From Gemmatimonadota bacterium (GTDB lineage Bacteria; Gemmatimonadota; Gemmatimonadetes; Gemmatimonadales; Gemmatimonadaceae), in NCBI GenBank assembly GCA_020161135.1, contig JAIUOB010000003.1, positions 558,001 to 622,000 on the forward strand: DNA of 64,000 nucleotides, read 5' to 3'. The stretch's first letter is position 1. Each line of letters begins with the position of its first letter. The position numbers were made by a program, and so were the translations under genes. Positions 17,494-26,419 of the stretch are shown one piece after another. The notes beneath the pieces were generated by a model. It was not told the DNA's origin, searched no databases, and saw only the letters and a list, made by a program, of their open reading frames with translations.

Positions 17494-18455
17494 CGCGCCG
17501 CCTCCGGGCGACGGGCCGCGAAGTACCGGTAGGTGTTGTCCAGCCCCTCGGCGAGGCTCACCACCGGCTTCCACCCGAGCACCGCGCGGGCCTTCGTGGT
17601 GTCGAGCGCGGAGCGCGCGAGCTCGCCGGGGCGCGCCGGGGCGTACTCGATGGCCGACGCGCTCCCCGACACCTGCTTGAGCGTCGTGGCGAGGGTGTTG
17701 ACCGTCGTCTCGATGCCAGTGCCGATGTTGAAGGCGCGGGCGTCGAGCCGGCCGCGCTCGGGGAGCGTGGTCGTGGCGGCGGCGAAGTTGGCGCCGGCCA
17801 CGTCGCCGGCGTACACGTAGTCACGCGTCTGGCTGCCATCACCGAACACCGTGAGCGCGCGGCCGTCGCGCAGTCGCGTGCAGAAGATCGCCACCACCCC
17901 AGCCTCGCCATGCGGGTCCTGCCGCGGTCCGTACACGTTGCCGTAGCGCAACGCGACCGTATCGAGCTTGTGCACGCGGCCGTAGTACGCGAGGTAGTAC
18001 TCCACGGCCAGCTTGGCGATCCCGTAAGGCGACTCGGGGTCCTTGCTGTTGGTCTCACCACTCGGCGGCGGATCGAAGTCGCCGTACAACGCACCGCCGG
18101 TGGACGAGAAGATCACGCGCGTCGCGTGCCCGCTCGTGCGCACGGCCTCCAGCAGGTTGAGCGAGCCGAGGATGTTCTTGGTGGCGTCGTACGCGGGATC
18201 GGCGACGCTGCGGCGCACGTCGATCTGCGCGGCGAGGTGACAGAGCACGTCGAAACGGCCGTCGCGCACGAGGGCATGCGCTTCGGGCGAGCCGATGTCC
18301 CCGCGCACGAACGTCACGCCGGGGGCGATGTTCTCCTCGCGACCGCTCGACAGGTCGTCGAGCACGGTGACATCCCACCCTTCGGCGAGAAAGCGGTCAG
18401 CCACATGGGAGCCGATGAAGCCGGCTCCCCCCGTCACCAGGAGTCGTTGCGCCAT
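17490..18455 (-). CDS. NAD-dependent sugar epimerase/dehydratase (GalE-like)
   Basis: 321-residue extended short-chain dehydrogenase. The NAD-binding motif is VTGGAGFIGSHVADRF at the N-terminus. The catalytic set is Ser/Thr in FSSTGGALYG with YGIAK (Tyr and Lys). Substrate-side motifs RYGNVYGPRQDP and DYVYAGDV are typical of UDP-glucose or UDP-GlcNAc 4-epimerases, but the exact sugar cannot be told. I chose ATG 18455 because the Rossmann motif starts at once. It appears to lead the Tol-Pal transcript, with a 4-bp overlap into tolQ and a strong hairpin upstream. Sugar metabolism fused to Tol-Pal suggests a role in envelope glycans. Confidence 0.9.
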   Translation of the reverse strand: MAQRLLVTGGAGFIGSHVADRFLAEGWDVTVLDDLSSGREENIAPGVTFVRGDIGSPEAHALVRDGRFDVLCHLAAQIDVRRSVADPAYDATKNILGSLNLLEAVRTSGHATRVIFSSTGGALYGDFDPPPSGETNSKDPESPYGIAKLAVEYYLAYYGRVHKLDTVALRYGNVYGPRQDPHGEAGVVAIFCTRLRDGRALTVFGDGSQTRDYVYAGDVAGANFAAATTTLPERGRLDARAFNIGTGIETTVNTLATTLKQVSGSASAIEYAPARPGELARSALDTTKARAVLGWKPVVSLAEGLDNTYRYFAARRPEAAR

Positions 18456-18502
18456 GTCGTCAGGGGCCTCGGAAGGAGTGCAGGAAGTCCCGCAATGTAC
18501 AC

Positions 18503-18533
18503 GCGCGCCGGAAGCCACGGGGCTCCGGCGCGC
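18503..18533 (-). terminator. Strong hairpin between the LysM gene and the epimerase-tol operon
   Basis: Nine-base-pair outer stem (18503-18511 with 18525-18533), then a single-base bulge and a further AGCC/GGCT stem closed by a four-base loop. It lies in the 146-bp gap after the LysM gene. There is no T-run, so it may act as a factor-dependent terminator or a processing site. It marks the likely boundary before the Tol transcript. Confidence 0.5.
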
Positions 18534-18601
18534 ATGGGCTGCGAGTGTGTGTGCTGCGAGCGTGTCAGTGCGACGGGCGGAACGCGCCCGTCGCGGTCTC
18601 C

Positions 18602-20104
18602 CTACGGGGCTCGACGCACACGCCGCGCGGCGAGCTCGGTGGTGATGCCGGCGGCATTCTGCTGGACCACCACGGCCGTGGCGCCGGTGGCATCGACGCG
18701 CACAACGCGCGCGCGCGCAATGGTGGTCGCTCCCGCGCCGAGCGCGAACTCATCGCCGGCACGCACCTGCTGAGCCGTGCCGGCCGTGAGGACGACGAAG
18801 CTGCCGATGGTCGGCATCGACTCCGTGAGATCGACCCACTGCACCGACGTGGAAAGATCTGACGATGGCAGAGTTGTGACATCGCCACGATCGCCCACTG
18901 TCGGCGGGGCCGCGAGCAGCGTCTGCCCGACGGTGAGCCGCCCGGACACACGTCGGACGACCCCGACCACGCGGGCGCCCTCGACCTGCGTCACCTCGAT
19001 GATGCCGGTGGGGACGACGACGTGCTTGCCGAGCGACGGGACGAGGGTGGCACTGACGGCCTGCAGTCGGTCGCCGACTGCGAGCGTGCGTCCGGCCGGT
19101 GCACGCAGCTCGACGTACGTCGCGAGGGTCAGGGATGCGGGCATCGCGTCGGACAGCATCGACGGGTTTGCCGACGGTGCGTCGACGCGCGCGAGAATGG
19201 CGCCGCCTGCGGGCGGTGTCTTGCCGGCCGCGAGGAACGGGGCGGCGTCCAGTTCGCCCTGGCGCGGCACCGGTGTATTGGGCCGCAGGACGGCGCGCGT
19301 GCGGCGTTCCGCTTCGGCCGCGTCGGGCAGGTCGCGATGGAAGATGGTGGGCGCGTCGTTGGGCTTGCGGCTTGCCGCCTGTTCCGCACTCGAGGCGAGC
19401 CCGATGCGCACCAGCGAGGGCGTCCCGAGGAGTGTGCCGCGTTGCGGGGTGAGCCCCGCGGGTTCGACGGCCCCCGCGGCGGCGCCGGCGGCAGCGGCGC
19501 GTGTGCTGCTGTCGTCTGCCGAGGGCCGGACGGCCTGCCGGGCAGCCTGTCGTGCGGCGGCACGCTCGGTGCTGTCCCGCGCGATCCCCGCGGTTTGCGC
19601 CGCGAGCGAACCGGCTGGCGAGGTCGCAGCTGACGCGGCGGTGGCAGGCGCGGCGGGCGGGGCCGGCATGGTCCCCTCGCCGGCGCGCGCGACTGCGGCG
19701 CGGGGCACGGTGCTGTCGGCGGGTGCCGCGGCAACCGCGGCGGCCTTGGGGCCACGCGGCGGCAACTTGGCGGGAACGCGAAGCGTCTGGCCGACCGTGA
19801 TGGGTGCCTTGTCACCACTCACGGTGATGCCGTTGCGGCGCGCGAGTTCGCGCCACGCGTGGCCATCGCCGTAGTAGCGCGCCGCGATGCTCCACAGCGT
19901 CTCCGACGCGCGCACGACATGTGGCTGCGTACCGGATGCATCTGCCTTGGCGGCGGTGCGCGACTCCTGTGCGTGGACGACGCTCGGTCGCCAAACGAGA
20001 AGCAGCGAGACGGTGGCCACGAGCAGCATCAGCAGGGCTCGATCGGCCGATTTCTGGGTCACGACGGCCTCCCGCGCTGTGTGCGCCTGGTCGAACGCGC
20101 GCAT
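18602..20104 (-). CDS. Exported LysM-domain protein
   Basis: 500-residue exported protein. The start at ATG 20104 is supported by a GAGGAG site 6 bp upstream. A hydrophobic export segment (ALLMLLVATVSLLLVW, ending VVHAQ) precedes a single LysM peptidoglycan-binding domain at about residues 60-112 (VVRASETLWSIAARYYGDGH). The middle (about 115-260) is Ala/Pro-rich and low in complexity. The C-terminal ~200 residues are a beta-rich region of unknown type, with two halves that both carry a GDxxxLG/VGQTL-like pattern. It probably sits in the periplasm bound to the wall. No specific enzyme domain is visible. Confidence 0.88.
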   Translation of the reverse strand: MRAFDQAHTAREAVVTQKSADRALLMLLVATVSLLLVWRPSVVHAQESRTAAKADASGTQPHVVRASETLWSIAARYYGDGHAWRELARRNGITVSGDKAPITVGQTLRVPAKLPPRGPKAAAVAAAPADSTVPRAAVARAGEGTMPAPPAAPATAASAATSPAGSLAAQTAGIARDSTERAAARQAARQAVRPSADDSSTRAAAAGAAAGAVEPAGLTPQRGTLLGTPSLVRIGLASSAEQAASRKPNDAPTIFHRDLPDAAEAERRTRAVLRPNTPVPRQGELDAAPFLAAGKTPPAGGAILARVDAPSANPSMLSDAMPASLTLATYVELRAPAGRTLAVGDRLQAVSATLVPSLGKHVVVPTGIIEVTQVEGARVVGVVRRVSGRLTVGQTLLAAPPTVGDRGDVTTLPSSDLSTSVQWVDLTESMPTIGSFVVLTAGTAQQVRAGDEFALGAGATTIARARVVRVDATGATAVVVQQNAAGITTELAARRVRRAP

Positions 20105-20155
20105 CCGCACTCCTCGATGAAAATGGGGGTCGGCGCGCGTGTTGCCCGCGCACCA

Positions 20156-20185
20156 GGAGACCCCGTCCCCTCGGACGGTGTCTCC
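20156..20185 (-). terminator. Hairpin between ssb and the LysM gene
   Basis: GGAGAC (20156-20161) and CCGTCC (20163-20168) pair with GGACGG (20173-20178) and GTCTCC (20180-20185) around a CCTC loop, with one mismatched pair. It lies in the 195-bp ssb-LysM gap. It could end ssb transcription or form the leader of the LysM gene. No T-run follows. Confidence 0.45.
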
Positions 20186-20242
20186 ACGAGGGAGACGCCC
20201 GCGCCGCGAGCCGCGTAACCGCGGCGGCATCACGGGGCGGGC

Positions 20243-20266
20243 GCGCGCCGTCACGACGCGGCGCGC
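20243..20266 (-). terminator. GC-rich hairpin just downstream of ssb
   Basis: GCGCGCCG (20243-20250) pairs with CGGCGCGC (20259-20266) across an 8-base loop, about 35 bp past the ssb stop. It is plausible as the first of two terminator-like hairpins after ssb. It lacks a T-run. Confidence 0.35.
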
Positions 20267-20299
20267 GGCGCCGACCCCACCCGCCCCCGCTGGACGACC

Positions 20300-20800
20300 T
20301 CAGAACGGCAGGTCGTCGTCCTCGTCCGCCAGTGCGCCGGGGAAGTCGTTGAAGTCGTCGCCCCCGCCGCCGGCGGCAGCGGCCTTCGGGCGGGCGGGCG
20401 CGGCCGACCGACGCGGCGGGCCGTCGCTGTCATCGCCACCGCCGCTGCGGCCGCCGCCGCCCAGCAGCATGAGCTCGCGGACCTTGATCTCGGTGGTGTA
20501 GCGAGTCTGACCGTCCTTGTCCTGCCACTGCCGATACTCGATCTCGCCTTCCACGTAGATCTTCTCGCCCTTCTTGACGTACTTCTCGACGACGTCGACG
20601 AGGCCGCTGCCGCGCCCGTTGTTCCAGACGACACAGCGATGCCATTCGGTCTTCTCCTGCTTCGCGCCGCTCTGGTCGTTCCAGGTACGGCCGGTGGCGA
20701 GGGAGAACTGGGCGACGCGGGCGCCGCTGCCGATGGTGCGGATCTCGGGGTCGCCCCCGACGTTTCCGATCAGGATGGCCTTGTTCAGACTGCGGCTCAC
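20300..20800 (-). CDS. ssb: Single-stranded DNA-binding protein
   Basis: Binds and protects single-stranded DNA and recruits repair and replication enzymes through its acidic tail. The OB-fold covers about residues 1-110 (LNKAILIGNVGGDPEIR at the start, VEGEIEYRQWQDKDGQTRY inside). A Gly/Ala-rich linker leads to the diagnostic C-terminal tip DEDDDLPF. The start is GTG 20800 with a GAGGAGG site 5 bp upstream. It is 166 residues long. It lies just downstream of rimI on the same strand, with its own leader of about 94 bp. Confidence 0.97.
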   Translation of the reverse strand: MSRSLNKAILIGNVGGDPEIRTIGSGARVAQFSLATGRTWNDQSGAKQEKTEWHRCVVWNNGRGSGLVDVVEKYVKKGEKIYVEGEIEYRQWQDKDGQTRYTTEIKVRELMLLGGGGRSGGGDDSDGPPRRSAAPARPKAAAAGGGGDDFNDFPGALADEDDDLPF

Positions 20801-20894
20801 GGTGCCTCCTCGTAGGGCAATGGTGGGGTGGTCGGACAGCGGGAAAGCTACCGGGTCGCGTCCGGCCCACCAAACCAATTCCACGCAGCGCGTA

Positions 20895-21401
20895 TCACGA
20901 TGTTGCGGGGGGCACAGTCGGCGTCGCGACGGGCTCGACGGGCGGTGCGGACCACCGCAGCACCAGTGCGTCCTCGTCCGGGAGGCGGTAGTAGCCGCGC
21001 CGCCGACCGACGGCGCGAAAGCCGCGCGAGGCGTAGAGCGCCCGCGCCGCCGTGTTCGATTCGCGTACCTCGAGAAAGAGGCTCGTCACGCCGTCGCGCG
21101 CGAGCGCCGACATGGCATCGTCGAGCAGGAGCGCCGCCACGCCGCGGCGTCGCGCCGTGGGGGCCGTGGCGATGTTGGCCACTTCACCCTCATCGAGCGC
21201 GCGCATCACGACGCAGTAGCCCAGCAGGGTCCCGCCTTCCAGGGCGACGCGCAGGCGCGCCGACGGATGACGCAGCAGGTCGCGAAAGGCGCGGGCGGGC
21301 CACGGATCGCTGAAGGCCTCGCCTTCGATGGCCGCGACGCCGTCGACATCGTCCGGCCGCATCGCTCGCAGTGCGAAGGGCAGGCCCGCTCCCGAGGTCA
21401 T
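20895..21401 (-). CDS. rimI: Ribosomal protein S18 N-acetyltransferase (GNAT)
   Basis: GNAT-family acetyltransferase. The acetyl-CoA-binding motif is ATAPTARRRGVAALLLDDAM, followed by VRESNTAARALYASRGFRAV, typical of RimI. The start at ATG 21401 overlaps the tsaB stop as ATGA and gives 168 residues. rimI next to tsaB is a very common pairing, which supports RimI over a generic GNAT. Expected activity: acetylation of the N-terminus of S18. Confidence 0.9.
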   Translation of the reverse strand: MTSGAGLPFALRAMRPDDVDGVAAIEGEAFSDPWPARAFRDLLRHPSARLRVALEGGTLLGYCVVMRALDEGEVANIATAPTARRRGVAALLLDDAMSALARDGVTSLFLEVRESNTAARALYASRGFRAVGRRRGYYRLPDEDALVLRWSAPPVEPVATPTVPPATS

Positions 21402-22066
21402 GGCGCCGAGGTCGGCAGGGTAATGCCGTGTGTGGCTTCCCACTTCACCTGGGCTTCGGCCTTGCGCCCGTAGTCCGGCTCCCACGAGTGGAGCGCCACC
21501 GGCGCATCGCGCCACGAGCCAAGCGCCCACGCGAGCCGCGCGGCACTTGGCGCGGCCTGTACGGCGACCGACGGACCGAGCGCCTCGATCTGCGCGAGCG
21601 GCACACGCGTCAGCGCGCTGGCGGCGGAGACGCGTCCGTCGGCCTCGCGATCGACCCACAGCGCGTACTGCTCGCCACGCAGCGCGTCCGCATGCACGCA
21701 GAGACGGCCCGCCGGGGCGTCAGGCGGCAGCGACGCGGCCGCCAGCAGCAGCGACGGCACCGCGTACAACGGACGCCGGGCGCCGTGGGCGAGACCTTTG
21801 GCCAGCGACGCCGCGATGCGGAGCGATGTGAAGCTGCCCGGCCCGCCCCCGCACACCAGCGCAGAGACGTCGGCGACCGACAGACCGGCGTCCGCGAGCA
21901 GCGCGGTGACTGCGGGGAACAGCACATCGTCGGCGCCGACACCGAGTGTCACCGTGCGCTCGTACGGTGCGCCTCCGACGCGGCTGGGCAACAACAGCGC
22001 GACGCTCCCCTGCGTCGTCGACGCGTCGAGGGCGAGGACCGGGTCGGCGAAGGTGAGCGCGTGCAC
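21398..22066 (-). CDS. tsaB: tRNA threonylcarbamoyladenosine biosynthesis protein TsaB
   Basis: Partner of TsaD in making N6-threonylcarbamoyladenosine at tRNA position 37. ASKHA fold with LALDAST at the N-terminus and the TsaB motif GGGPGSFTSLRIAASLAKGL. 222 residues. GTG 22066 is the start; it follows the HD-GYP gene by 27 bp. With tsaE nearby, most of a t6A cluster is present, while tsaC and tsaD are not in the window. Confidence 0.94.
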   Translation of the reverse strand: MHALTFADPVLALDASTTQGSVALLLPSRVGGAPYERTVTLGVGADDVLFPAVTALLADAGLSVADVSALVCGGGPGSFTSLRIAASLAKGLAHGARRPLYAVPSLLLAAASLPPDAPAGRLCVHADALRGEQYALWVDREADGRVSAASALTRVPLAQIEALGPSVAVQAAPSAARLAWALGSWRDAPVALHSWEPDYGRKAEAQVKWEATHGITLPTSAP

Positions 22067-22093
22067 ACTGCAAGCTAGCCGAACACGCGCACC

Positions 22094-23560
22094 TCAGGCC
22101 ACCAGGACGCGCGCCTCGCTGGCGGGCACCACCGCCTGCAGCCGTTCGAAGCCATCGTCGACCACCGACGCCAGTGTCGCGAACGTCCCCTGCTCCGCGA
22201 GGTACATGGCGGCATCGAGGACGACCGGATCGAACGCCGTTCCCGTGTCGCGCGTCATGATGTCCTTCACGGTGGCCACCGGGAGGCCGTCGCGATACGG
22301 CCGGTCGGCGGTGAGCGCCTCGTACACGTCAGCCACGGCCAGCACGCGGGCCGGCAGCGCGAGACGCGCCGCGGGGACGCCCCACGGGTAGCCGCGGCCG
22401 TCGAGCCGTTCATGATGCTGCGCCGCGTCGTCGGCAAACGCCTTGAACACGTTGACCCGTTCGAGGATGTCGCGCGTCCAGCGCGGGTGCTTCCGGATCT
22501 CGCCGAACTCCGCGTCGGTGAGCTTCCCCGGCTTGTCGAGGATGCGATTGGAGACGCCCAGCTTGCCCACGTCGTGCAGCAGCCCTGCGCGCAGCACATC
22601 GCGCGCGGACTGCGCGTCGCCGCCCAGGGTGGTCATGATGGCCACGGCATAGCGCGCCACGTTGCTGCTGTGTCGCGCCGTGAAGGGCGTCTTCGCGTCG
22701 ATCACGGCCGCGAACGCGCGCGCGATGCGATCGAGACGCTCGTCGGTCGCCAGCAGGGGGGTCTCGCCCGGCTCGAGCGCCAGCACCCGCGCGTCGAGTG
22801 TCCGGTCGTTGGCCAGCGCGCTCCACCAGCCCCGATCGTGACGCCACGCCACGAGGCGATCGACGAGCGTCGGGTCGAACCACGTCGCGCGACGTCGCCG
22901 CGCCATGTCGAGCGCGCCGCGCAGGCCGTGCTCACTCCAGAAGGCTTCCACCGTCTGCGACAGGAGCAGGATGCGCGACAGCAGCGGGATCTCGTCGCCG
23001 GCGAGTCCGGCGGGGTGCCCCAGCCCGCACCACTGCTCATCGACGTGCATGATGGCCTCACTCGAGGCCGCGGGAAACTCGAGCACCTGGGCGATCTGCG
23101 CACCGCGCTCGCAGCGCACAGCGATGATCTCTCGCGTGAGTGCCGGCGTGCGGGCCACGCGCAGGAAGTGCCGCACGCGGCTCAGGGGATCGAGCCCCAC
23201 CCCGCAGCTCCGCGCCGTCCGCATCGCCATCTTCCAGCGGTCGTGCCAGTCGACGAGGCGCATGTCGCGCTTGAGCGTCTGGTCATCGCTTCCGAAGAGC
23301 GCGGCCATGCGCGCCGCGTTGCTCGAACAGCCGGAATCCTTGAGCAGCGCCGCGTAGTACAGCGCGCCGAGCGTCGTGCGATCGAGCCCGAGCTCCTGTC
23401 CCAGGCGCATGGCCAGCAACGTCGTGCGCAGGGTGTGCCCCGGCCGCTGCCCTTCGGTGAGATCGAGGGCGAAGGTCAGCGCCGAAATGACGTCGGCCAA
23501 CCGCACGCCGGCGAGCGGGGTGCGGTCAGGCGACCGATCGGGGAAGACGAGCAGGGACAC
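22094..23560 (-). CDS. HD-GYP domain phosphohydrolase
   Basis: 488-residue protein with a C-terminal HD-GYP domain, a family that degrades cyclic di-GMP and related dinucleotides. The metal-binding HD is in LLHDVGKLGVSNRILDKPGKL and the GYP signature is HHERLDGRGYPWG, so the active site looks complete. The N-terminal half resembles a degenerate HD fold (ALYYAALLKDSGCSSNAARM) and may be a sensory or dimer region. No membrane segment. The best start is GTG 23560, without a clear ribosome-binding site. It sits between tsaE and tsaB, an unusual place for a signalling enzyme. Confidence 0.9.
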   Translation of the reverse strand: MSLLVFPDRSPDRTPLAGVRLADVISALTFALDLTEGQRPGHTLRTTLLAMRLGQELGLDRTTLGALYYAALLKDSGCSSNAARMAALFGSDDQTLKRDMRLVDWHDRWKMAMRTARSCGVGLDPLSRVRHFLRVARTPALTREIIAVRCERGAQIAQVLEFPAASSEAIMHVDEQWCGLGHPAGLAGDEIPLLSRILLLSQTVEAFWSEHGLRGALDMARRRRATWFDPTLVDRLVAWRHDRGWWSALANDRTLDARVLALEPGETPLLATDERLDRIARAFAAVIDAKTPFTARHSSNVARYAVAIMTTLGGDAQSARDVLRAGLLHDVGKLGVSNRILDKPGKLTDAEFGEIRKHPRWTRDILERVNVFKAFADDAAQHHERLDGRGYPWGVPAARLALPARVLAVADVYEALTADRPYRDGLPVATVKDIMTRDTGTAFDPVVLDAAMYLAEQGTFATLASVVDDGFERLQAVVPASEARVLVA

Positions 23561-23609
23561 GCAGACACGGGGCGGGAGGAGCTTCGATACCTCTCCCCGG
23601 ACGATTCAA

Positions 23610-23630
23610 CGCCCCGTTGGTGACGGGGCG
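23610..23630 (-). terminator. Hairpin between tsaE and the HD-GYP gene
   Basis: Perfect 8-bp stem CGCCCCGT/ACGGGGCG (23610-23617 with 23623-23630) with a 5-base loop, starting inside the 74-bp gap just after the tsaE stop. The T content after it is weak. It may separate uvrB-tsaE from the downstream HD-GYP-tsaB-rimI transcript. Confidence 0.45.
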
Positions 23631-23634
23631 CACC

Positions 23635-24150
23635 TCATCGATGCGCCGGGGCGAGGACCCGCAGACTACGCCGGCCAGGCTCCGACGGATCATGGGACAG
23701 CACGATGGTGATCGTGTCGCGCGGGAGGCTGTTGGCCGCGCGATCGGGCCACTCGATGAGAAGCACGGGGCTCGTGTCGACCAGTTCGTCCCATCCGAGG
23801 GCATCCAGCTCCTCCGGCCCCTTGAGACGATAGAGATCCACATGCACCACGGGCCCGCGCGGCGCGTCGTACCGATGGACCAGCGCGAACGTGGGACTGG
23901 TCACGGCCTCGAGATCGAGGACGCCGAGCCCCTGCGCCAATGCCCGCACCAGCGTCGTCTTGCCGGCCCCGAGGTCGCCCTCGAGAGCGATCGTGGCCGG
24001 GCGCGGCAGCAGCGCGCCAACGGCACGCCCCCACGCCTCGAGGGAGTCGCGATCGGGCGCGCGCGGCGCGCCACGCCCCAGGAGGTGCGCCAGCTCCTCA
24101 GCGGCCACGACGTCCGCCCCCGCCTCGGCGACCGGCAGCGCCGCGGGCAC
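23635..24150 (-). CDS. tsaE: tRNA threonylcarbamoyladenosine ATPase TsaE
   Basis: ATPase that resets the TsaBD complex in t6A synthesis. Walker A is [20 protein letters not shown], and [11 protein letters not shown] and [20 protein letters not shown] are TsaE hallmarks. The listed start, GTG 24150, overlaps uvrB by 53 bp. A GTG at 24108 would shorten the overlap to 11 bp and still keep the ATPase core, so the N-terminus is uncertain. Confidence 0.93.
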   Translation of the reverse strand: MPAALPVAEAGADVVAAEELAHLLGRGAPRAPDRDSLEAWGRAVGALLPRPATIALEGDLGAGKTTLVRALAQGLGVLDLEAVTSPTFALVHRYDAPRGPVVHVDLYRLKGPEELDALGWDELVDTSPVLLIEWPDRAANSLPRDTITIVLSHDPSEPGRRSLRVLAPAHR

Positions 24151-26218
24151 TGGGCGCGCTCCCCGGCGCGACGCGCGGTGCCGGGGCGTTCCCGCGCGCC
24201 TGCGCGGGCGACTGCCCCAACGCCGTCCGCACTTCGAAGAGCTGGTCGCGCAGGCGCGCTGCCGCCTCGAAATCGAGCGCGACCGCCGCTTCGCGCATCG
24301 CCACCTCCAACTCGCTCACCAGCGTCTCGAGCTCCTCGCGGGTGCGGGCCGTCCGTTCGGCCGGCAGGCGCTTGGGCGCGGGCCCGCCGCCCTCGCGCTC
24401 CTCGCGCGCGTCGGCCACGCGGGTGATGAACCGCACCTCGTCCACGCTCTTGGTGACGCCCTTGGGGACGATGCCGTGTGCCTCGTTGAACTCGCGCTGC
24501 ATCGTGCGCCGCCGGTCGGTCTCGTCCATCGCGCGCTGCATCGAGCCCGTGATGCGATCGGCGTAGAGGATCGCCATGCCATGCAGGTTGCGCGCCGCGC
24601 GACCGATGGTCTGGATGAGCGACCGGTCACTGCGCAGGAAGCCCTCCTGGTCCGCATCGAGCACGGCGACGAGCGACACCTCGGGCATGTCGAGCCCCTC
24701 GCGCAGCAGGTTGATGCCCACCAGCACGTCGAACTCGCCGAGACGCAGGCCGCGCACGATCTCCATGCGTTCGATGGCGTCGATGTCGCTGTGCATGTAG
24801 CGCACGCGCACCCCCATCTGCTGCAGGTAGTCGGTGAGATCCTCGGCCATGCGCTTGGTGAGCGTCGTGACCAGCACGCGTTCGCCGCGCCGCTCGCGCG
24901 TGCGGATCTCGTGCAGCAGGTCGTCCACCTGGCCACGCACCGGGCGCACCTCGAGCACCGGATCGAGCAGCCCGGTCGGGCGGATGACCTGCTCCACCAC
25001 CACGCCCTCCGACATGCCCAGTTCGAGTTCGCCCGGGGTGGCCGACACGTTGATCATGCGCGGCACGAGCGCCATGAACTCCTCGAACACGAGCGGCCGG
25101 TTGTCGAGCGCACTCGGCAGGCGAAAGCCGTAGTCGACCAGGGTGAGCTTGCGGGCGCGATCGCCGTTGTACATGGCGCGCACCTGCGGCAGCGTCACAT
25201 GCGACTCGTCCACCACCACGAGATAGTCGTCGGGGAAGTAGTCGAGCAGGCAGGCGGGGCGTTCCCCCGCCTCGCGCCCCGAGATGTGGCGTGAATAGTT
25301 CTCGATGCCCGCGCAGGTGCCGATCTCGAGGAGCATCTCGAGGTCGAAGTTCGTGCGCTGCTCGAGCCGCTGTGCCTCCAGCAGCTTCCCCTGCATGCGC
25401 AACTCGGCCAGTCGCATCGCGAGTTCATCGCGAATCGCCTTGGTGGCGCGCTCGATCGTGGGGCGGTTGGTGATGAAGTGCTTGGCCGGGTAGATGGCCA
25501 TCCGCTCCAGCACGGCGATCGTGTCGCCCGTGACCGGATCGATCTTCGAGATGCGCTCGATCTCGTCGCCCCACAGTTCGACCCGCACCGCCTGCTCCTC
25601 GTAGGCCGGGAAGATTTCCACGGTATCGCCCCGCACGCGGAAGGTGCCCCGCTCGAACGCGACATCGTTGCGCAGGTACTGGATGCCCACCAGGGCCCGC
25701 AGGATGTCATCGCGCGCGATCGTCTGCCCCTGCGTGAGGGCGAGCAGCCGCTCGCGGTACTGCACCGGATCGCCGAGGCCGTAGATGGCCGACACGGTGG
25801 CGACGATGATGACATCCTCACGCTCCATGAGCGACGAGGTGGCGCGCAGGCGCAGCCGATCGATGTCCTCGTTGATGCTCGCGTCCTTCTCGATATACGT
25901 GTCGCTCGAGGGGACGTAGGCTTCCGGCTGGTAGTAGTCGTAGTACGAGATGAAGTACTCGACCGCATTCGTGGGGAAGAACGACTTGAGCTCGCCGTAG
26001 AGCTGCGCCGCGAGCGTCTTGTTGTGCGACAGCACGAGCGTGGGCCGCCCCCACTGCGCGATGACGTTGGCCACCGTCATCGTCTTCCCCGAGCCGGTGA
26101 CGCCGAGGAGGGTCTGGTGGCGGTCGCCGCGGCGCAGGCCGGCGGCAAGCTCGCCGATGGCCCGGGGCTGGTCGCCGGCGGGGGCGAAGGGCGACTGGAG
26201 GCGGAAGGGAGCGCTCAT
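24098..26218 (-). CDS. uvrB: Excinuclease ABC subunit B
   Basis: Damage-verification helicase of nucleotide excision repair. Walker A is [14 protein letters not shown]; the DNA-gripping beta-hairpin region is [20 protein letters not shown]. Helicase motifs include [12 protein letters not shown] and [12 protein letters not shown], and a C-terminal UVR domain ends near [13 protein letters not shown]. About 40 Gly/Arg/Pro-rich residues follow the UVR domain, making the protein (706 residues) slightly longer than usual. I chose ATG 26218, the start of the conserved N-terminus. It diverges from the chemoreceptor gene across a 201-bp gap. Confidence 0.98.
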   Translation of the reverse strand: MSAPFRLQSPFAPAGDQPRAIGELAAGLRRGDRHQTLLGVTGSGKTMTVANVIAQWGRPTLVLSHNKTLAAQLYGELKSFFPTNAVEYFISYYDYYQPEAYVPSSDTYIEKDASINEDIDRLRLRATSSLMEREDVIIVATVSAIYGLGDPVQYRERLLALTQGQTIARDDILRALVGIQYLRNDVAFERGTFRVRGDTVEIFPAYEEQAVRVELWGDEIERISKIDPVTGDTIAVLERMAIYPAKHFITNRPTIERATKAIRDELAMRLAELRMQGKLLEAQRLEQRTNFDLEMLLEIGTCAGIENYSRHISGREAGERPACLLDYFPDDYLVVVDESHVTLPQVRAMYNGDRARKLTLVDYGFRLPSALDNRPLVFEEFMALVPRMINVSATPGELELGMSEGVVVEQVIRPTGLLDPVLEVRPVRGQVDDLLHEIRTRERRGERVLVTTLTKRMAEDLTDYLQQMGVRVRYMHSDIDAIERMEIVRGLRLGEFDVLVGINLLREGLDMPEVSLVAVLDADQEGFLRSDRSLIQTIGRAARNLHGMAILYADRITGSMQRAMDETDRRRTMQREFNEAHGIVPKGVTKSVDEVRFITRVADAREEREGGGPAPKRLPAERTARTREELETLVSELEVAMREAAVALDFEAAARLRDQLFEVRTALGQSPAQARGNAPAPRVAPGSAPSARGAAGRRGGGGRRGR

Positions 26219-26267
26219 GGTAGAAAGATAGTGCGTTGCCGGGATTTGTTCGGAAACCACCGCAACA

Positions 26268-26296
26268 TTGTCACAATTTCACGGATCCCATAGGAA
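26268..26296 (+). promoter_or_regulatory. Candidate sigma-70-type promoter for the chemoreceptor gene
   Basis: TTGTCA (26268-26273) and TAGGAA (26291-26296) are separated by 17 bp in the 201-bp region between the divergent uvrB and chemoreceptor starts. The -35 matches five of six consensus bases and the -10 only three. The resulting leader would be about 115 nt. No obvious SOS-box palindrome for uvrB was recognised. Confidence 0.35.
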
Positions 26297-26419
26297 CGGC
26301 GGGTCGGATCGCGGCGATCGCACTCAAGCGCATGGCGATATCGCCGACAATCACGGTCGGCATCAGTCGTTTCGTCCCACATCCCGACTACTCCGACCAC
26401 CTCAACGCCTTTCGCCATC

